Positions 1-9,981 of a stretch of 64,000 bases of DNA are shown here, piece after piece; the first letter of the stretch is position 1; each line of letters begins with the position of its first letter. Position numbers and translations under genes: made by a program. The DNA comes from Aidingimonas lacisalsi (GTDB lineage Bacteria > Pseudomonadota > Gammaproteobacteria > Pseudomonadales > Halomonadaceae). Where the stretch lies: the NCBI RefSeq assembly GCF_008079445.1, contig NZ_VRYH01000004.1, positions 419,591 through 483,590 of the forward strand. Direction: 5' to 3'. A model generated the notes under the pieces. That model saw only the letters and a list, made by a program, of their open reading frames with translations. It ran no database searches and was not told the origin of the DNA.

Positions 1-115
1 CCACAAAGGCCGGATTGGCATACGTGATACGCCCCTTGAGGTCGGTACGCGATATCAGGAAATCATCGTCCTGTAACTCATACTCTCGGTGGGTGACCGG
101 TTGGTTGTTCCGCAT
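1..115 (-). CDS. aer: Aer-type PAS-domain energy-taxis receptor, N-terminal fragment
   Basis: Only the first 38 codons are inside the window; the gene runs off the left edge. The translation begins MRNNQPVTHREYEL and continues into a PAS fold start with the stretch ISRTDLKGRITYANPAF, typical of Aer and Aer-like receptors, which sense redox state through FAD in a cytoplasmic PAS domain and signal to CheA/CheW. It lies 42 bases after the MCP gene on the same strand, so it probably ends the motA-motB-cheA-cheW-MCP transcript or opens its continuation outside the window. Whether FAD-binding residues and a signalling domain follow cannot be seen. Confidence 0.8.
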   Translation of the reverse strand, partial: MRNNQPVTHREYELQDDDFLISRTDLKGRITYANPAFV

Positions 116-157
116 GATACCTATCCTGTAACTGAATTGATGATGATTGGCTAACGC

Positions 158-1858
158 TTAAAACGCTTCCCACTCTGTCTCGAGACGCTCGCTACTGGCA
201 CGTTCCAGCCGACCGGACGCCGCCTGTCTCGGCTGAGGAAGCGATGCCGAGGAAGTCCTGGGAGCGTCATGTCCTGATTGGGCGTCGGCATCTGCCAGGC
301 GGAAGAACGAGACCGCATCACGCAGTTGCTTGGCTTCGGTTTCCAGCTCTACCGCAGAGCCGGCCGCTTGCTGAACGAGCGAGGCATTCTGTTGCGTCAC
401 CTGATCCATCTGCGTCACGGCGTCATTGACCTGTGCGATGCCATGACTCTGTTCCTGGGAGGCAGATGCGATTTCATCCATGATGTCGGTTACCCGTTGA
501 ACGGAAGCGACGACTTCATTCATCGTCTTGCCGGCCTGATCCACGAGCGAGCTTCCCGCGGCTACCTTGGCCGCCGACGCCTCAATCAATTCGCGGATTT
601 CCTTGGCGGCCTCGCTACTACGGCTGGCCAGGTTACGTACTTCCCCCGCCACGACGGCGAACCCACGCCCTTGCTCACCGGCTCGTGCCGCTTCGACCGA
701 AGCGTTGAGCGCGAGAATGTTGGTTTGGAACGCGATGGAATCGATGACCTGGATAATATCGGCAACCTTCTGCGATCGCTGATCGATCTCTTGCATGGTC
801 TCGATCACTTCACCCACCACATTCCCGCCTCGTGTTGCAGTCTGCGATGCGTCAGTAGCGAGTTGGCTGGCCTGCCGGGCATTGTCGGCGTTCTGGCTGA
901 CGGTCGAGGTCAACTCATCCATGCTGGACGCCGTTTCTTCCAGCGATGCGGCCTGTTGTTCAGTGCGAGCCGACAAGTCGCCATTACCTTGTGCGATGCT
1001 TTGCGACCCTTCATGGATTGTCTGGCCACTGCGCCGCACCGTAGCCACGATGCCGCCCAAACTACGCTGCATATCGGCCAGGGAGGAAAATAAGCGGCCG
1101 ATTTCATTATTGCCTCGCTGCTCGACAGGTTGAGACAAGTCGCCCTTGGCGATCCTGTCGAAATGGTCAACGACACGATTTAGCGGGCGAATGACATTGG
1201 CAGTCACCCCCCAGAGAACGACCGCTACCGTGAGAGCCGAGATTACCAAGGCGACGATGATCGCCCACTGCAGAAGAGATGCAACGCCGAAGAAGTTTTC
1301 GTTAAGCGCGTGTCCTTCGCCCTCGACTGTCTGGAAAAAATCGACGGCATCCTGATAGAAACGGTCGTTCAATTCGCCCGCTTGCTCGAGATGGCTGTTG
1401 TATTCCGTCAGTCCATAGCCGGTCAGAGCTTGCTGCTGCGGCCATAAAGCCTCTTCCATGAGCGCCTTGAAACTGGCTTCGACCTCGTCGATCAGGCGCT
1501 CATGATCGTCTCTGGCAGGCAGTGCCAGAAACTCCTCCATGATCGATGATGCGTCGGTCAGTTCCTCTTCGACGGCTTCAGCGCGAGCCAGGGCGGCTTC
1601 GCGATCCTCCTGCGTCGTCGCACTTTCCAACGCCTCATATATCTCGGCCATTTCCAACCGGGCGTGCATCATGGTCGAATTGACCCGGTTGAGTGACGAT
1701 TGCTGATTCACATTGACTGCATCGAAACGAGCCAAGGACGTCTCGCTGTAATCGACCGCATACAGGCCCAAGCCGCTCAACACCATCACGAGCAGGGCAA
1801 AGACCACCAGAACGAGTGCCCAACTCATGCGTACCGTCATGTTATCGAGTAACTTCAC
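158..1858 (-). CDS. Methyl-accepting chemotaxis protein, Tar/Tsr type with C-terminal tether
   Basis: Transmembrane chemoreceptor of 566 residues. A first membrane helix (about 10-31) is followed by a helical periplasmic domain of about 160 residues resembling the Tar/Tsr four-helix bundle, a second helix (about 195-217), a HAMP linker and a cytoplasmic signalling domain. The highly conserved hairpin tip is visible ([20 protein letters not shown]). The protein ends EWEAF, matching the xWxxF pentapeptide that tethers CheR and CheB in high-abundance receptors (E. coli NWETF), so it is probably a main receptor that assists adaptation of others. The ligand is not predictable. It follows cheW by about 170 bases on the same strand. 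Confidence 0.93.
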   Translation of the reverse strand: MKLLDNMTVRMSWALVLVVFALLVMVLSGLGLYAVDYSETSLARFDAVNVNQQSSLNRVNSTMMHARLEMAEIYEALESATTQEDREAALARAEAVEEELTDASSIMEEFLALPARDDHERLIDEVEASFKALMEEALWPQQQALTGYGLTEYNSHLEQAGELNDRFYQDAVDFFQTVEGEGHALNENFFGVASLLQWAIIVALVISALTVAVVLWGVTANVIRPLNRVVDHFDRIAKGDLSQPVEQRGNNEIGRLFSSLADMQRSLGGIVATVRRSGQTIHEGSQSIAQGNGDLSARTEQQAASLEETASSMDELTSTVSQNADNARQASQLATDASQTATRGGNVVGEVIETMQEIDQRSQKVADIIQVIDSIAFQTNILALNASVEAARAGEQGRGFAVVAGEVRNLASRSSEAAKEIRELIEASAAKVAAGSSLVDQAGKTMNEVVASVQRVTDIMDEIASASQEQSHGIAQVNDAVTQMDQVTQQNASLVQQAAGSAVELETEAKQLRDAVSFFRLADADAQSGHDAPRTSSASLPQPRQAASGRLERASSERLETEWEAF

Positions 1859-1878
1859 GTCTATCCCTTAAAATCAGT

Positions 1879-1898
1879 GGCAACGGCATGCCGCTGCC
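1879..1898. repeat. Near-perfect inverted repeat between cheW and the MCP gene
   Basis: GGCAACGGCA is followed directly by TGCCGCTGCC, a 20-base inverted repeat with one mismatch and no loop. It lies 20 bases upstream of the MCP start, in the 173-base gap after cheW. It could be a processing or attenuation hairpin or a binding site. No T-run follows. Confidence 0.3.
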
Positions 1899-2031
1899 CA
1901 CCCGGAAACGACAGCGACATGTGAAGACGTCGACGAATGACACAGGCCGCGGCAAGCAACGCCGGTGCCATCGCCTCCCTTGTCAGGTGTTGAGCCGTAT
2001 TGGCTTGTCATTGTTGTCGTGATCGATCGGC

Positions 2032-2526
2032 CTACTCCTTGACGCTTTCCACGAGCGCCATCTCTTCACTGGTCAGGAGCTTGTCGATATCGACGATGAC
2101 CAACATGCGATCTTCCAGACTGCCCAGACCACTCAGGAAGTCGGAAGATAACGTGACGCCGAATTCCGGCGCCGGCTTGATCTGATCCGATGTCAACGTC
2201 ATGACGTCGGACACCCCGTCAACCACGATGCCGACAATGCGTTCACCGACATTGACGACGATGACGACCGTCTGGCCTCCATATTCGACCTTGTCGAGAT
2301 GGAACTTGATACGCAGATCAACGATCGGGACGATGACGCCACGCAGGTTGGTGACTCCCTTGATGAAATCGGGTGCATTGGCGATTCGTGTCACGTTCTC
2401 GTAACCACGAATTTCCTGCACTTTGAGAATATCGATGGCGTACTCTTCCTCGCCCAACGAGAACACCAGAAATTCTTGACTATGCGCCTCCACGGCGGCT
2501 GTGCTGGCGGAATCCAGAGTTGTCAT
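2032..2526 (-). CDS. cheW: Chemotaxis coupling protein CheW
   Basis: Scaffold of 164 residues that links receptors to CheA in the chemosensory array. It is a single CheW domain spanning almost the whole protein; recognisable stretches are [21 protein letters not shown] near the N-terminus, the receptor-binding region [13 protein letters not shown], and [11 protein letters not shown] at the C-terminus. Length is close to E. coli CheW (167). The start overlaps the cheA stop as ATGA, indicating translational coupling. Its place in a motAB-cheAW order copies the enteric mocha operon. Confidence 0.96.
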   Translation of the reverse strand: MTTLDSASTAAVEAHSQEFLVFSLGEEEYAIDILKVQEIRGYENVTRIANAPDFIKGVTNLRGVIVPIVDLRIKFHLDKVEYGGQTVVIVVNVGERIVGIVVDGVSDVMTLTSDQIKPAPEFGVTLSSDFLSGLGSLEDRMLVIVDIDKLLTSEEMALVESVKE

Positions 2527-4694
2527 GACTCGTCTACCTCCTTGAAAGGCACTGGCTGATTTGTGGCGCCCTGCTGAAGCTGACGCGCTTCTTTCTTGGT
2601 ACGGCTGAGGCGATGCATGCCGGTGATATCAAGAATCAACGCAACACTGCCATCGCCGAGAATGGTCGCTGCGGATACCCCCGGCACTTTGCGATAATTG
2701 GTTTCCAGGTTCTTGACCACGACTTGCTGCTGACCGAGCAATTCATCAACCAACAAGGCGTAGCGACGCCCTTCACCTTGCACAATGACAGCGATACAGT
2801 CGGTCAAGTTGGTCTGCGCCTTGGGTACATCCATCACCTCGTTGACGGCGATTACCGGCAAGTACTCATCCCTGACCTTCATCAGGATATCGTCGCCGGC
2901 CATCGCATAGAGGTCTTCATCGCGTGGCTGCAGGGACTCGAGCACGGCATCGAGCGGTAGTATGAATATCTCGTTACCCACCTTGATCGACATGCCATCG
3001 AGAATGGCCAACGTCAGAGGCAACACGATACGCGTCGTCGTCCCCACTCCGGTTTCCGACTGAATCTCGACATGGCCACCCATGGCTTGAATGTTGCGTT
3101 TGACGACATCCATGCCGACACCACGGCCGGATACATCGCTGACCTGATCGGCGGTCGAAAACCCGGGGTCGAAAATCAGTTGCCAGACATCGTCATCACT
3201 CATGTTCTCCGACGCCGGCACCCCGTTTGCCTGGGCCTTGGCCAGAATCTTGTCGCGACTGAGGCCGGCACCATCATCGATCACCTCGATCAGGATATTG
3301 CCGCCCTGGTGCTGAGCAGACAGTGTCAACTGGCCAGCGCGTGACTTGCCGGCAGCCTCGCGTTTGTCCGGCGTTTCGATTCCGTGATCGAGACTGTTGC
3401 GTACCAGGTGGGTCAACGGGTCAATGATGCGCTCGGTCAGACTCTTGTCGAGCTCCGTGGACTCCCCTTGGGTCACGAGCTCGATATCCTTATCGAGCTT
3501 GGCGGCAAGATCACGCACCAGCCGAGGAAAACGACTGAAAACATAATCCATCGGTACCATGCGAATGGACATGACGGCTTCTTGCAGATCGCGGGCGTTG
3601 CGCTGTAGAAGGCTGACACCACTGTTCAATGAACTATTATTGACATCATCGAGTTCACTGACGGTCTGATCCAGCATCGACTGCGTAATGATCAGTTCGC
3701 CGACCAGATTGATGATCTGGTCGACTTTATCCACAGGCACACGAATCGAACTCGACTCGCTGGACTTGGCCTTGGTCTTGGCCTTGCCCTTGTCCGAAGC
3801 GGCCGCTTCCTCGGTTGGCTGAGTCGTTTGACGCGTAGCCTGTGTATCGTGCGCCGGCGCCTCGTCGGCTGCAGCCCTCTCTTGATCGTCGGAACTCGTC
3901 TCACTGACTGGCTGATCGGCAGTGACCGGGCCGGAACTCTGGCGAATCTCGACTTGATCATCATCGACGATGAAACACATCACCGCTTCGATATCGGCGG
4001 CACTGGCTGTCGTCGAGAGGGTGACTTCATAGCGGTCGTCATCCCCCGCTTGCGCAAGGATGTCGCCTAGCTGATCCAGTTCTTCGGTCAGCAGATTCCG
4101 GTTCTCACCATCAACGCCAAGCAAGGTCACCGTCAGAGAGGCTGCTTCTGCCGATGGTGCCTCGCGGCTTTCATCGTCAGCGGCGGCCTCCCCGCTCTCC
4201 TTGGCTACCGTAGCGGAGGCGGTATTCGGTGCAGATTCATTTTCCGGCTCGGTTGCCGAGGTGGTCGGGGCAAGCGTCGGTGCCTCACCGCCATCGACGC
4301 TCTTGCCCATCTCATCCAGGGCCAGTTGCTGCAATGTCTTGCAGATACGGTCAAAAGCCTCGGGATCCGGCTCCTCCCCGTTGCGATAGGCATTGAGCTG
4401 GTCATGCAACATATCTTTGGCTTCCAGAAAGGTATCAACGATATCGCGCCGCAGGGGCAATTCGCCTTGGCGTGTATGATCGAGCAGGTTTTCGAGCAAA
4501 TGCGTCGTGTGTTGCAGCACATCGAAGCCAAAGGTCCCCGCCCCACCCTTGATCGAATGGGCTGCCCGAAAAATGGCATTGAGTTGTTCGTCATCCGGAT
4601 CTTCGACATCCAGTTCAAGCAAGTGGCGCTCCATGTCGCCAAGAAGCTCTTCAGCTTCCTCGAAAAACGTGTCGTAAAAATCTGTGATATCCAT
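2523..4694 (-). CDS. cheA: Chemotaxis histidine kinase CheA
   Basis: Autophosphorylating kinase that passes phosphate to CheY and CheB. From the chosen ATG it has 723 residues. Order: Hpt domain (about 1-105) with the phospho-accepting His in [15 protein letters not shown] (about residue 46); a long acidic Ala/Thr/Glu-rich linker containing a short P2-like segment; dimerisation domain starting near [23 protein letters not shown] ATPase with N box [12 protein letters not shown] and G boxes DDGAGL and [10 protein letters not shown]-terminal CheW-like domain. ATG at 4694 is preferred over an in-frame GTG at 4706 because family members begin [14 protein letters not shown]. It is longer than E. 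coli CheA (654) mainly through the linkers. Confidence 0.96.
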   Translation of the reverse strand: MDITDFYDTFFEEAEELLGDMERHLLELDVEDPDDEQLNAIFRAAHSIKGGAGTFGFDVLQHTTHLLENLLDHTRQGELPLRRDIVDTFLEAKDMLHDQLNAYRNGEEPDPEAFDRICKTLQQLALDEMGKSVDGGEAPTLAPTTSATEPENESAPNTASATVAKESGEAAADDESREAPSAEAASLTVTLLGVDGENRNLLTEELDQLGDILAQAGDDDRYEVTLSTTASAADIEAVMCFIVDDDQVEIRQSSGPVTADQPVSETSSDDQERAAADEAPAHDTQATRQTTQPTEEAAASDKGKAKTKAKSSESSSIRVPVDKVDQIINLVGELIITQSMLDQTVSELDDVNNSSLNSGVSLLQRNARDLQEAVMSIRMVPMDYVFSRFPRLVRDLAAKLDKDIELVTQGESTELDKSLTERIIDPLTHLVRNSLDHGIETPDKREAAGKSRAGQLTLSAQHQGGNILIEVIDDGAGLSRDKILAKAQANGVPASENMSDDDVWQLIFDPGFSTADQVSDVSGRGVGMDVVKRNIQAMGGHVEIQSETGVGTTTRIVLPLTLAILDGMSIKVGNEIFILPLDAVLESLQPRDEDLYAMAGDDILMKVRDEYLPVIAVNEVMDVPKAQTNLTDCIAVIVQGEGRRYALLVDELLGQQQVVVKNLETNYRKVPGVSAATILGDGSVALILDITGMHRLSRTKKEARQLQQGATNQPVPFKEVDES

Positions 4695-4732
4695 GCGTGT
4701 TCCCACTCGTATTGTTGAAGGCAGTCACTGGA

Positions 4733-5680
4733 CTATTCGCCGGTAGTCGCCTCACGCAACCCCTGTCTGAACTGTTGTATCGGCACCATGTTGATATCCG
4801 AACGCAGCGACTCGCCTGCCGGCGATGGCGGCAATCCGATCGTAGCGCCTGGATCGCCTTGAGACTGAATCCGCTCCTTGGCACGACGGTCCAGTACCAG
4901 AATCGCGATGCGGCGGTTGACGGGATCCCCCGGCTCACTCTCGGTCATAGGGACTCGATCCCCCAGGCCCGTGATACGCAACAACTTGTCAGGATCCAGC
5001 CCGCCACTGATCAATTCACGTCTGGAGGCATTGGCCCGATCGGATGAGAGCTCCCAATTACTGTAATTTTCTTGTCCGGATGCATACTGCAGGCTATCCG
5101 TATGACCGGTAATGCTGATCGGATTGGTCAGTTCATTAAGCAGTGGCGCAATCGTGCGAAGCAGGTCGCGCATATAGGGTTCCACCTGATCACTACCGAG
5201 CTCGAACATGGGACGCTGTTCAGAATCCACCAGTTGAATCCGCAATCCCTCGGGCGTCATGTCCAGACGCATCTGGTCTTTCAGATCACGCAACCGGGGA
5301 TCCTCCTCGATGACCGATTCGAGTTGACTCTGCAGGTTCCTGAAGGTACGGCGCTCGTCACTGGGGCGTGTCTGGGAACGGCGGTCGATGCGCATCCTTT
5401 CCCCATCCTGGTGAGTTGGGTCCGGGCCACCGCCAGGAATGGCGCTATCACTGGCAGTGGTCTTGTCGCCTCCTGCCATGGCAGCGGATAGTGACGTATT
5501 GAAATACTCGGCAACGCCCTCCAACTCTTCCTCACTGGCGGTCGACAAAATCCACATCACCAGGAACAGTGCCATCAGAGCCGTCATGAAATCCGCCAGA
5601 GCGATCTTCCAACTGCCGCCGTGATGTCCTTTGACGACTTTTTTCCGTCGAATGATTATCGGGCGCTGACCCTCGCTCAT
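4733..5680 (-). CDS. motB: Flagellar stator protein MotB (proton type)
   Basis: Peptidoglycan-anchored stator subunit of 315 residues. After a basic N-terminus (RRKKVVKGHH) there is one membrane helix with the proton-carrying Asp in KIALADFMTALMALFLVMW, close to the E. coli MotB sequence, which points to H+ coupling. A plug/linker and a C-terminal OmpA-like peptidoglycan-binding domain follow (ISITGHTDSLQYA, NWELSSDRANASRR, NRRIAILVLDR). Its start overlaps the motA stop as ATGA. A second, different stator pair lies at 20.2-22.0 kb. Confidence 0.95.
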   Translation of the reverse strand: MSEGQRPIIIRRKKVVKGHHGGSWKIALADFMTALMALFLVMWILSTASEEELEGVAEYFNTSLSAAMAGGDKTTASDSAIPGGGPDPTHQDGERMRIDRRSQTRPSDERRTFRNLQSQLESVIEEDPRLRDLKDQMRLDMTPEGLRIQLVDSEQRPMFELGSDQVEPYMRDLLRTIAPLLNELTNPISITGHTDSLQYASGQENYSNWELSSDRANASRRELISGGLDPDKLLRITGLGDRVPMTESEPGDPVNRRIAILVLDRRAKERIQSQGDPGATIGLPPSPAGESLRSDINMVPIQQFRQGLREATTGE

Positions 5681-6552
5681 GCTCCCTCCGTACCGGTGCC
5701 CTTGGAAGACCTGACGTGCTCTTCCAGCTCGGTGAAGGTTGGCCGTTCAGCGGTATGCAAGGCCTTACGGCCAAACTCCACTGCCAGTTGTGGTGCATAA
5801 CCGTTCAGACTCGCCAGCAAGGTGACTCGGATACACTGAAGCATCTTGACCGCCTCGCCGACCTGACGGTCGATACGGCTCGACAATGGATTGACGAAAC
5901 CGTACGCCAGCAAAATGCCCAGAAACGTCCCCACCAGGGCATGGGCGATCATGACCCCCATTTCGCTCGGCCCGGAATCGGCCGCGCTCAGCGCCTTGAT
6001 CACGCCCATCACTGCCGCCACGATGCCAAAGGCCGGCAACCCATCCCCTACCTTGGCCAAGGCATCGGCCGGGATATGTGCTTCATGCTCGAACGCCTCG
6101 ATCTCATGTTCCATCAACTCGTCGATCTGATGCGGATCCATGTTGCCGCTGATCATCAAGCGCAGGTAATCCGTCAGAAACCCCATGATCATGGGGTCCT
6201 GTTGAATTCTCGGATAATCGGAAAACAGCGCACTGTCGTCGGGATTGTCGATATCGCGTTCGATGGCCAGCATCCCGTCCCGGCGTGCCTTGGTCAGCAG
6301 CTTGTACTGCAAGGCCATCAATTCCATGTACGTTTCCTTGTCATACTTGGTCGTCCGCTTCAATTTGGACGCTGTACGCAAGGTGGCCTTGATGGCCTTG
6401 AAGTTGTTGGCGGCAATGAATGAGCCCACGGCAGCACCGACGATCATCAGAACCTCGGTAGGCTGATATAGCGGCCCAAGCTGCCCACCAGCCAGGGTGA
6501 AGCCGCCAAAGACGGAGACAATAACGATGATAAATCCGAGAGGTATCAGCAC
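5677..6552 (-). CDS. motA: Flagellar stator protein MotA (proton type)
   Basis: Membrane stator subunit of 291 residues (E. coli 295) forming the ion channel and torque-generating part with MotB. Four membrane segments are visible: two at the N-terminus (LIPLGFIIVIVSVFGGFTLAG; VLMIVGAAVGSFIA) and two near residues 165-220 around GDGLPAFGIVAAVMGVIKAL and HALVGTFLGILLAYGF, separated by the cytoplasmic loop that contacts FliG. The GTG at 6552 is chosen: it gives the family N-terminus (V/M)LIPLGF and has AAGGAAG six to seven bases upstream; a TTG further upstream would add eight unrelated residues. A sigma-28 promoter match lies about 55 bases upstream. Confidence 0.94.
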   Translation of the reverse strand: MLIPLGFIIVIVSVFGGFTLAGGQLGPLYQPTEVLMIVGAAVGSFIAANNFKAIKATLRTASKLKRTTKYDKETYMELMALQYKLLTKARRDGMLAIERDIDNPDDSALFSDYPRIQQDPMIMGFLTDYLRLMISGNMDPHQIDELMEHEIEAFEHEAHIPADALAKVGDGLPAFGIVAAVMGVIKALSAADSGPSEMGVMIAHALVGTFLGILLAYGFVNPLSSRIDRQVGEAVKMLQCIRVTLLASLNGYAPQLAVEFGRKALHTAERPTFTELEEHVRSSKGTGTEGA

Positions 6553-6606
6553 AACCGGCTTCCTTATCCATGACAATTTACAGCGACAAGCGCAGTGTCA
6601 TAACTC

Positions 6607-6633
6607 ATATCGGCAGGTCGCGTGAGCTCTTGA
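6607..6633 (-). promoter_or_regulatory. Sigma-28 (FliA) promoter upstream of motA
   Basis: Read on the minus strand: TCAAGAGC, exactly 11 bases, then GCCGATAT. The FliA consensus is TAAAGTTT-N11-GCCGATAA, so the -10 matches 7 of 8 and the spacing is exact; the -35 is weaker. It sits about 55 bases upstream of motA, as expected for a late flagellar operon (motAB-cheAW-receptors). Confidence 0.6.
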
Positions 6634-6705
6634 GGGTGGCGTCATAAAAAAGCAGCCACCGACATGGCTATCGGGCGAACGCGATTACCGACTCACCAAT
6701 GCACA

Positions 6706-6735
6706 AGCACCCCACGCCCATAAACGTGAGGTGCT
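6706..6735 (-). terminator. Possible terminator after flhC
   Basis: Imperfect hairpin: arms AGCACC-C-CACG and CGTG-A-GGTGCT with one internal mismatch and an eight-base loop, 37 bases past the flhC stop. No clear U-run follows on the minus strand, so this may be a 3-prime stabilising hairpin instead. Confidence 0.35.
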
Positions 6736-6772
6736 CGTTACCGGTTATCATTGGCGATCCTGCGTCGCGGAA

Positions 6773-7351
6773 CTAGCGCATGGCGACGCGCGCACTGTTC
6801 ATGACCGCGTCCGCCGCCGTTTGGCGTGACACTGTCTGCTTGCGCGTCTTGCCCGCTCGAGAAGGTGGCTGACAAATGCCACAAACGAAGTGCTTGGATG
6901 GGGTATAGGCGTGGGCCACATAATGGCCGCCGCAACTGTTGCACTCGATCAACTCGAGCATATCGCTTTCGAAGAAGCGTACCAACGTCCAGGCGCGTGT
7001 CAGCCCCAGAACGGGTTCCGCGTCATCAATAGCGATCTGCTCGAGATAGAGGCGAAACGCCTTGACAAAGCCTTCCATACGATCGCACTGCTGCTCTTCT
7101 GTCAGAGCACGATAAATGTTGTAAAACAACGACGAATGGATATTGGGCAGCCAGGTGATGAACCAATCAGTCGAAAACGGCAGCATGCCTTTGGGAGGTG
7201 ACATGCCCCGGACCTCTTTGTAAAGCTTGATCAAGCGACCACGGCTCAATTCGGTCTCGGTTTCCAGGACTTGCAGACGAGCCCCCAGCTCGATCAGCTC
7301 GATGGCCATCTGCACCTGCTGCATCTCACTAACAAGACTTTTTTCCGCCAC
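6773..7351 (-). CDS. flhC: Flagellar master regulator subunit FlhC
   Basis: With FlhD forms the FlhD4C2 activator of class 2 flagellar genes. The protein has 192 residues, the family length. Zinc-binding cysteines are visible in the C-terminal third as CNSCGGHY and, about 20 residues later, CGIC. The start lies three bases after the flhD stop, so the pair is coexpressed. The location next to motAB repeats the enteric flhDC-motAB order. Confidence 0.95.
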   Translation of the reverse strand: MAEKSLVSEMQQVQMAIELIELGARLQVLETETELSRGRLIKLYKEVRGMSPPKGMLPFSTDWFITWLPNIHSSLFYNIYRALTEEQQCDRMEGFVKAFRLYLEQIAIDDAEPVLGLTRAWTLVRFFESDMLELIECNSCGGHYVAHAYTPSKHFVCGICQPPSRAGKTRKQTVSRQTAADAVMNSARVAMR

Positions 7352-7354
7352 GAC

Positions 7355-7687
7355 TCAACTCCCCTGAGCATGCAAGGCACCGGCCGAAGCCGAAGAGGCC
7401 ATCAACAACGACGTATGAGTCTGGGATAGACCCTGCTCTCGTTGATTATGGGTCAACTTCATCAACTGCTCTGGCTCATCAAAACAGAGCCGACAGAGCA
7501 ACTGATTGGTACGGGAAAGCTGACTGAGTTGCTTGACGGATAAAGAGGCGAGTAGGTCTGCCATTTGTTCGTCGATTTTCAGACGGAACATCGCTGTCGT
7601 CCGATCTTCGTTCAACATCCGCTGGACGAGCAGCAGATAAGACAGATTGATTTCCTGGATTTCATCCAGGATACCGTCATTTTGCAT
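7355..7687 (-). CDS. flhD: Flagellar master regulator subunit FlhD
   Basis: Small all-helical subunit of 110 residues (E. coli 116) that assembles with FlhC. Recognisable sequence: EIQEINLSYLLLVQRMLNED at the N-terminus and LSQLSRTNQLLCRLCFDEP in the middle. AGGGG lies seven bases upstream of the ATG. An AT-rich 337-base leader lies upstream, as is usual for this heavily regulated promoter. Confidence 0.95.
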   Translation of the reverse strand: MQNDGILDEIQEINLSYLLLVQRMLNEDRTTAMFRLKIDEQMADLLASLSVKQLSQLSRTNQLLCRLCFDEPEQLMKLTHNQREQGLSQTHTSLLMASSASAGALHAQGS

Positions 7688-8024
7688 TGTAAACCCCTGC
7701 GTTTAATCGGGTTATCGACGTATAGCGTCTATTTTTTTATGAACCCTTCAGTGGATTAGCTTTAATGTAGTCCACGTTGTTATAAGGTCATTTTGAGACT
7801 TTTTTATGAAAGGTTTCAACATGCGGATGAGTAGTTATCTTTCATACTGACGTATGAGAAATATCCAGCAGATCCAACAACCCCTTTAATAACAGGAATT
7901 TGTGTACAACTTACAGAATTGAAAAGTATCAGAACAGTGACTGAAAGGTGTCGATCGATACATTTCCCTACAAAACGACACATCAATTAATGGGACTCGG
8001 TATACAAACATACCAGCGTCACCT
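7688..8024. promoter_or_regulatory. AT-rich upstream region of flhDC
   Basis: A 337-base gap between flhX and flhD holding no credible gene. It is clearly AT-richer than its flanks. One inverted repeat stands out: TCATAC-TGAC-GTATGA at 7842-7857, a candidate binding site about 155 bases upstream of the flhD start. I could not place a convincing sigma-70 -35/-10 pair. Confidence 0.45.
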
Positions 8025-8315
8025 TCAATGGGAACGGTCCTTCGCATCGATTTCACGCACCCAGACCAACAGCTCGGCAATGACCTGATAAAGTTTGGGG
8101 GGAATCCGTTCATCAATGTTCAGTTGCATCAACAATGCCACCAATTCAGGCGCATCGTGTACATAAATTCCCTGGCGCTTGGCTTCATCGACGATGCGTT
8201 CGGCCAGTTCACCATAGCCTTGTGCCAGCACGCGAGGCGCTTGATCGCCATCCTGATAGGCTAGCGCAACGGCCTGTCGACGACTCCCCCCCTGACGGTC
8301 ACGCTCATCCCTCAT
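8025..8315 (-). CDS. FlhB C-terminal-domain-like protein (FlhX/FhlB)
   Basis: Small cytoplasmic protein of 96 residues resembling only the C-terminal cytoplasmic part of the export switch protein FlhB (EscU/YscU family) without its membrane region. Characteristic stretches: AVALAYQDGDQAPRVLAQG, GIYVHDAPELVALLM, IPPKLYQVIAELLVWV. The autocleavage NPTH motif of full FlhB is absent. Such stand-alone paralogues occur next to fliK in several gammaproteobacteria and can partly replace the FlhB C-domain. The start overlaps the fliK stop as ATGA, so it is translationally coupled to the hook-length gene that signals to FlhB. Confidence 0.85.
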   Translation of the reverse strand: MRDERDRQGGSRRQAVALAYQDGDQAPRVLAQGYGELAERIVDEAKRQGIYVHDAPELVALLMQLNIDERIPPKLYQVIAELLVWVREIDAKDRSH

Positions 8316-9598
8316 TCTACGCCTCCTTCAGGCTCCGCCAGGGTGGTACGCAACAGCACTTCGTCGAACCCGCACGCTTCAAGCCGCGATCGCAGCCCCC
8401 CCTGTCCTGACTCCAGTGACCGGACGACATCCGGTGACGAACTTGCCAGTGTCATGGCCAGACGCTCACCGGCCAAACGCATCGACACTTTGAGTTCACC
8501 GAGATTGGGTAACCGCAAAGTGATATCGGAACGCCAGGGAGGGGCGTCATCACCGTCCTCCGAGGCCCCCTCCTCACCTTGACGGTGCCGCTGGTCCGTT
8601 GGCTCAGGCACGTGAATCATCAAGGCCATGAAAATGCCTGACCAGACATCACCTTCCCAACGCAACACCGGTGTCACCAGCATTTCCAACTGATGGCGTA
8701 CCAAACCTTGCAACGCTTCATTGATCGGTTCTTGCAGAAGCCCCGAGCTACGCGACGATGTTTCCGGAATCACGACATCGCCAGGAGACCATGCCTGATG
8801 CGACTGGCCAGGTTGCCCACCTTGCCCCAGCGATGCTTGTCCTGATGCCATCGTCGATGGCGGTGCGGGTGACGCTGATGAAAAGACGGTTCCCGACGTT
8901 ACCGATGCTCGCTCTCCGGCACCACTCGCCACTGCCTGCCCAGATGCCGCTGGTTCGAGTAACGGCAGCAGTCGCGTCAGCGTATTGGCATCCGGAGGCG
9001 TCAATGGCGCAGGTGGCGTAGCCTGCGCGGCATTGAGCGGGCGCAACGTCCCCAGCGCCGCAAAATCACCGGGCGAGGGTCGCTGCGTCTGAGTCGTCAG
9101 CATCTGAGGCTCACGTTCCAGAGCCTGTCGAGAGAGCCCGCCGCGAAACCAGCGCCCGAGATGCGACTCGTAGAAAAGCCCGCTTTCGTTGATACTCGCT
9201 TGCAGTGTCGAAGCCACTTGGCTAGCGGGCGCAGACTCATTGCCTGACACCATCAAGGGTGCCGACTGCATCAACACCGAAGGAGGCGCGGGAAATTTGA
9301 ACAGTATATCGGCAATGGACCTTGCCGCCGGGCTGAACTGAGTCGTTGTCGAGGCTAGCGGCAGTTCAGGCTGAGACTGTGTTCGCCCCTGAGGGGTCTC
9401 TCGGGTCGGGACTCCCGTCAACGGTGCAAGCTGCGATTGACGTGTGTCCAGACGCGAGTCGCTGTGCAGCGCACGGGGCGCCTCAGTGGGATTCATGGGC
9501 TGAACGGGTTCGTTCAGCACCTTTGGCGGGGGGGTATCGGCACGCTTACCCAACACCTGGTGGAGAAGCGTGTCGAGTATCGGTGTGATACCGCTCAC
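8312..9598 (-). CDS. fliK: Flagellar hook-length control protein FliK
   Basis: Secreted ruler protein of 428 residues that stops hook export and switches FlhB specificity. The long N-terminal part is low-complexity and rich in Pro, Gln, Ser and Ala (secreted flexible ruler). The C-terminal Flg_hook domain (about 300-425) is recognisable by VTPVLRWEGDVWSGIFMALM, ITLRLPNLGELKVSMRL and LRSRLEACGFDEVLL. N-terminal divergence is normal for the family. Eight bases after fliT; overlaps flhX. Confidence 0.85.
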   Translation of the reverse strand: MSGITPILDTLLHQVLGKRADTPPPKVLNEPVQPMNPTEAPRALHSDSRLDTRQSQLAPLTGVPTRETPQGRTQSQPELPLASTTTQFSPAARSIADILFKFPAPPSVLMQSAPLMVSGNESAPASQVASTLQASINESGLFYESHLGRWFRGGLSRQALEREPQMLTTQTQRPSPGDFAALGTLRPLNAAQATPPAPLTPPDANTLTRLLPLLEPAASGQAVASGAGERASVTSGTVFSSASPAPPSTMASGQASLGQGGQPGQSHQAWSPGDVVIPETSSRSSGLLQEPINEALQGLVRHQLEMLVTPVLRWEGDVWSGIFMALMIHVPEPTDQRHRQGEEGASEDGDDAPPWRSDITLRLPNLGELKVSMRLAGERLAMTLASSSPDVVRSLESGQGGLRSRLEACGFDEVLLRTTLAEPEGGVE

Positions 9599-9606
9599 GG
9601 CACCAC

Positions 9607-9978
9607 CTAACGTCGATCAGCGGAACGATAGGCTCGGTGCAGATCGCGTTGGCGACGCGCTGTACCGATCAACTCGCCTAACTCATCACGCCGATTCAGC
9701 AACCGCCGGCGTATTTCCATATCCTGCTCGAGAATCTGCTCCAACAGGCTCTCTTTGCGAGCCTGTTGCTCGCCATTCAATGCTTCCTGTCCTTCCAGGC
9801 GTGACACACGTTCGATATCGATGACGTACTGAGACTCCTCCTCGATCAGAGCTTCCCAGTCCTCCTCACGCGCCTGTGTCAACATCCGCGATGAACGCTC
9901 GAGCAGACTCTCATAGACGGACAGCAGCGCCTCTTGCGGAGGGAGTTCGGAAGTGGCATGGAGCGATGACTTTTGCAT
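9607..9978 (-). CDS. fliT: FliT-like flagellar export chaperone
   Basis: Helical protein of 123 residues located directly after fliS, as in the classical fliDST order. FliT binds the cap protein FliD for export and, in enterics, FlhC as an anti-activator. The sequence is rich in Glu/Arg/Leu heptads (LLSVYESLLERSSRMLTQA, LEQILEQDMEIRRRLLNRR) as in FliT, but the family is weakly conserved, so the call relies partly on synteny. Confidence 0.75.
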   Translation of the reverse strand: MQKSSLHATSELPPQEALLSVYESLLERSSRMLTQAREEDWEALIEEESQYVIDIERVSRLEGQEALNGEQQARKESLLEQILEQDMEIRRRLLNRRDELGELIGTARRQRDLHRAYRSADRR

Positions 9979-9981
9979 GAA

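Noticed and set aside
278..1093. Open frame of about 271 codons opposite the MCP gene
   Set aside because: Antisense of the conserved MCP signalling domain; low-complexity translation.
7886..8116. Small minus-strand open frame in the flhDC upstream region
   Set aside because: No ribosome site, biased composition, and it overlaps the flhX 3-prime end; the region reads as regulatory DNA.
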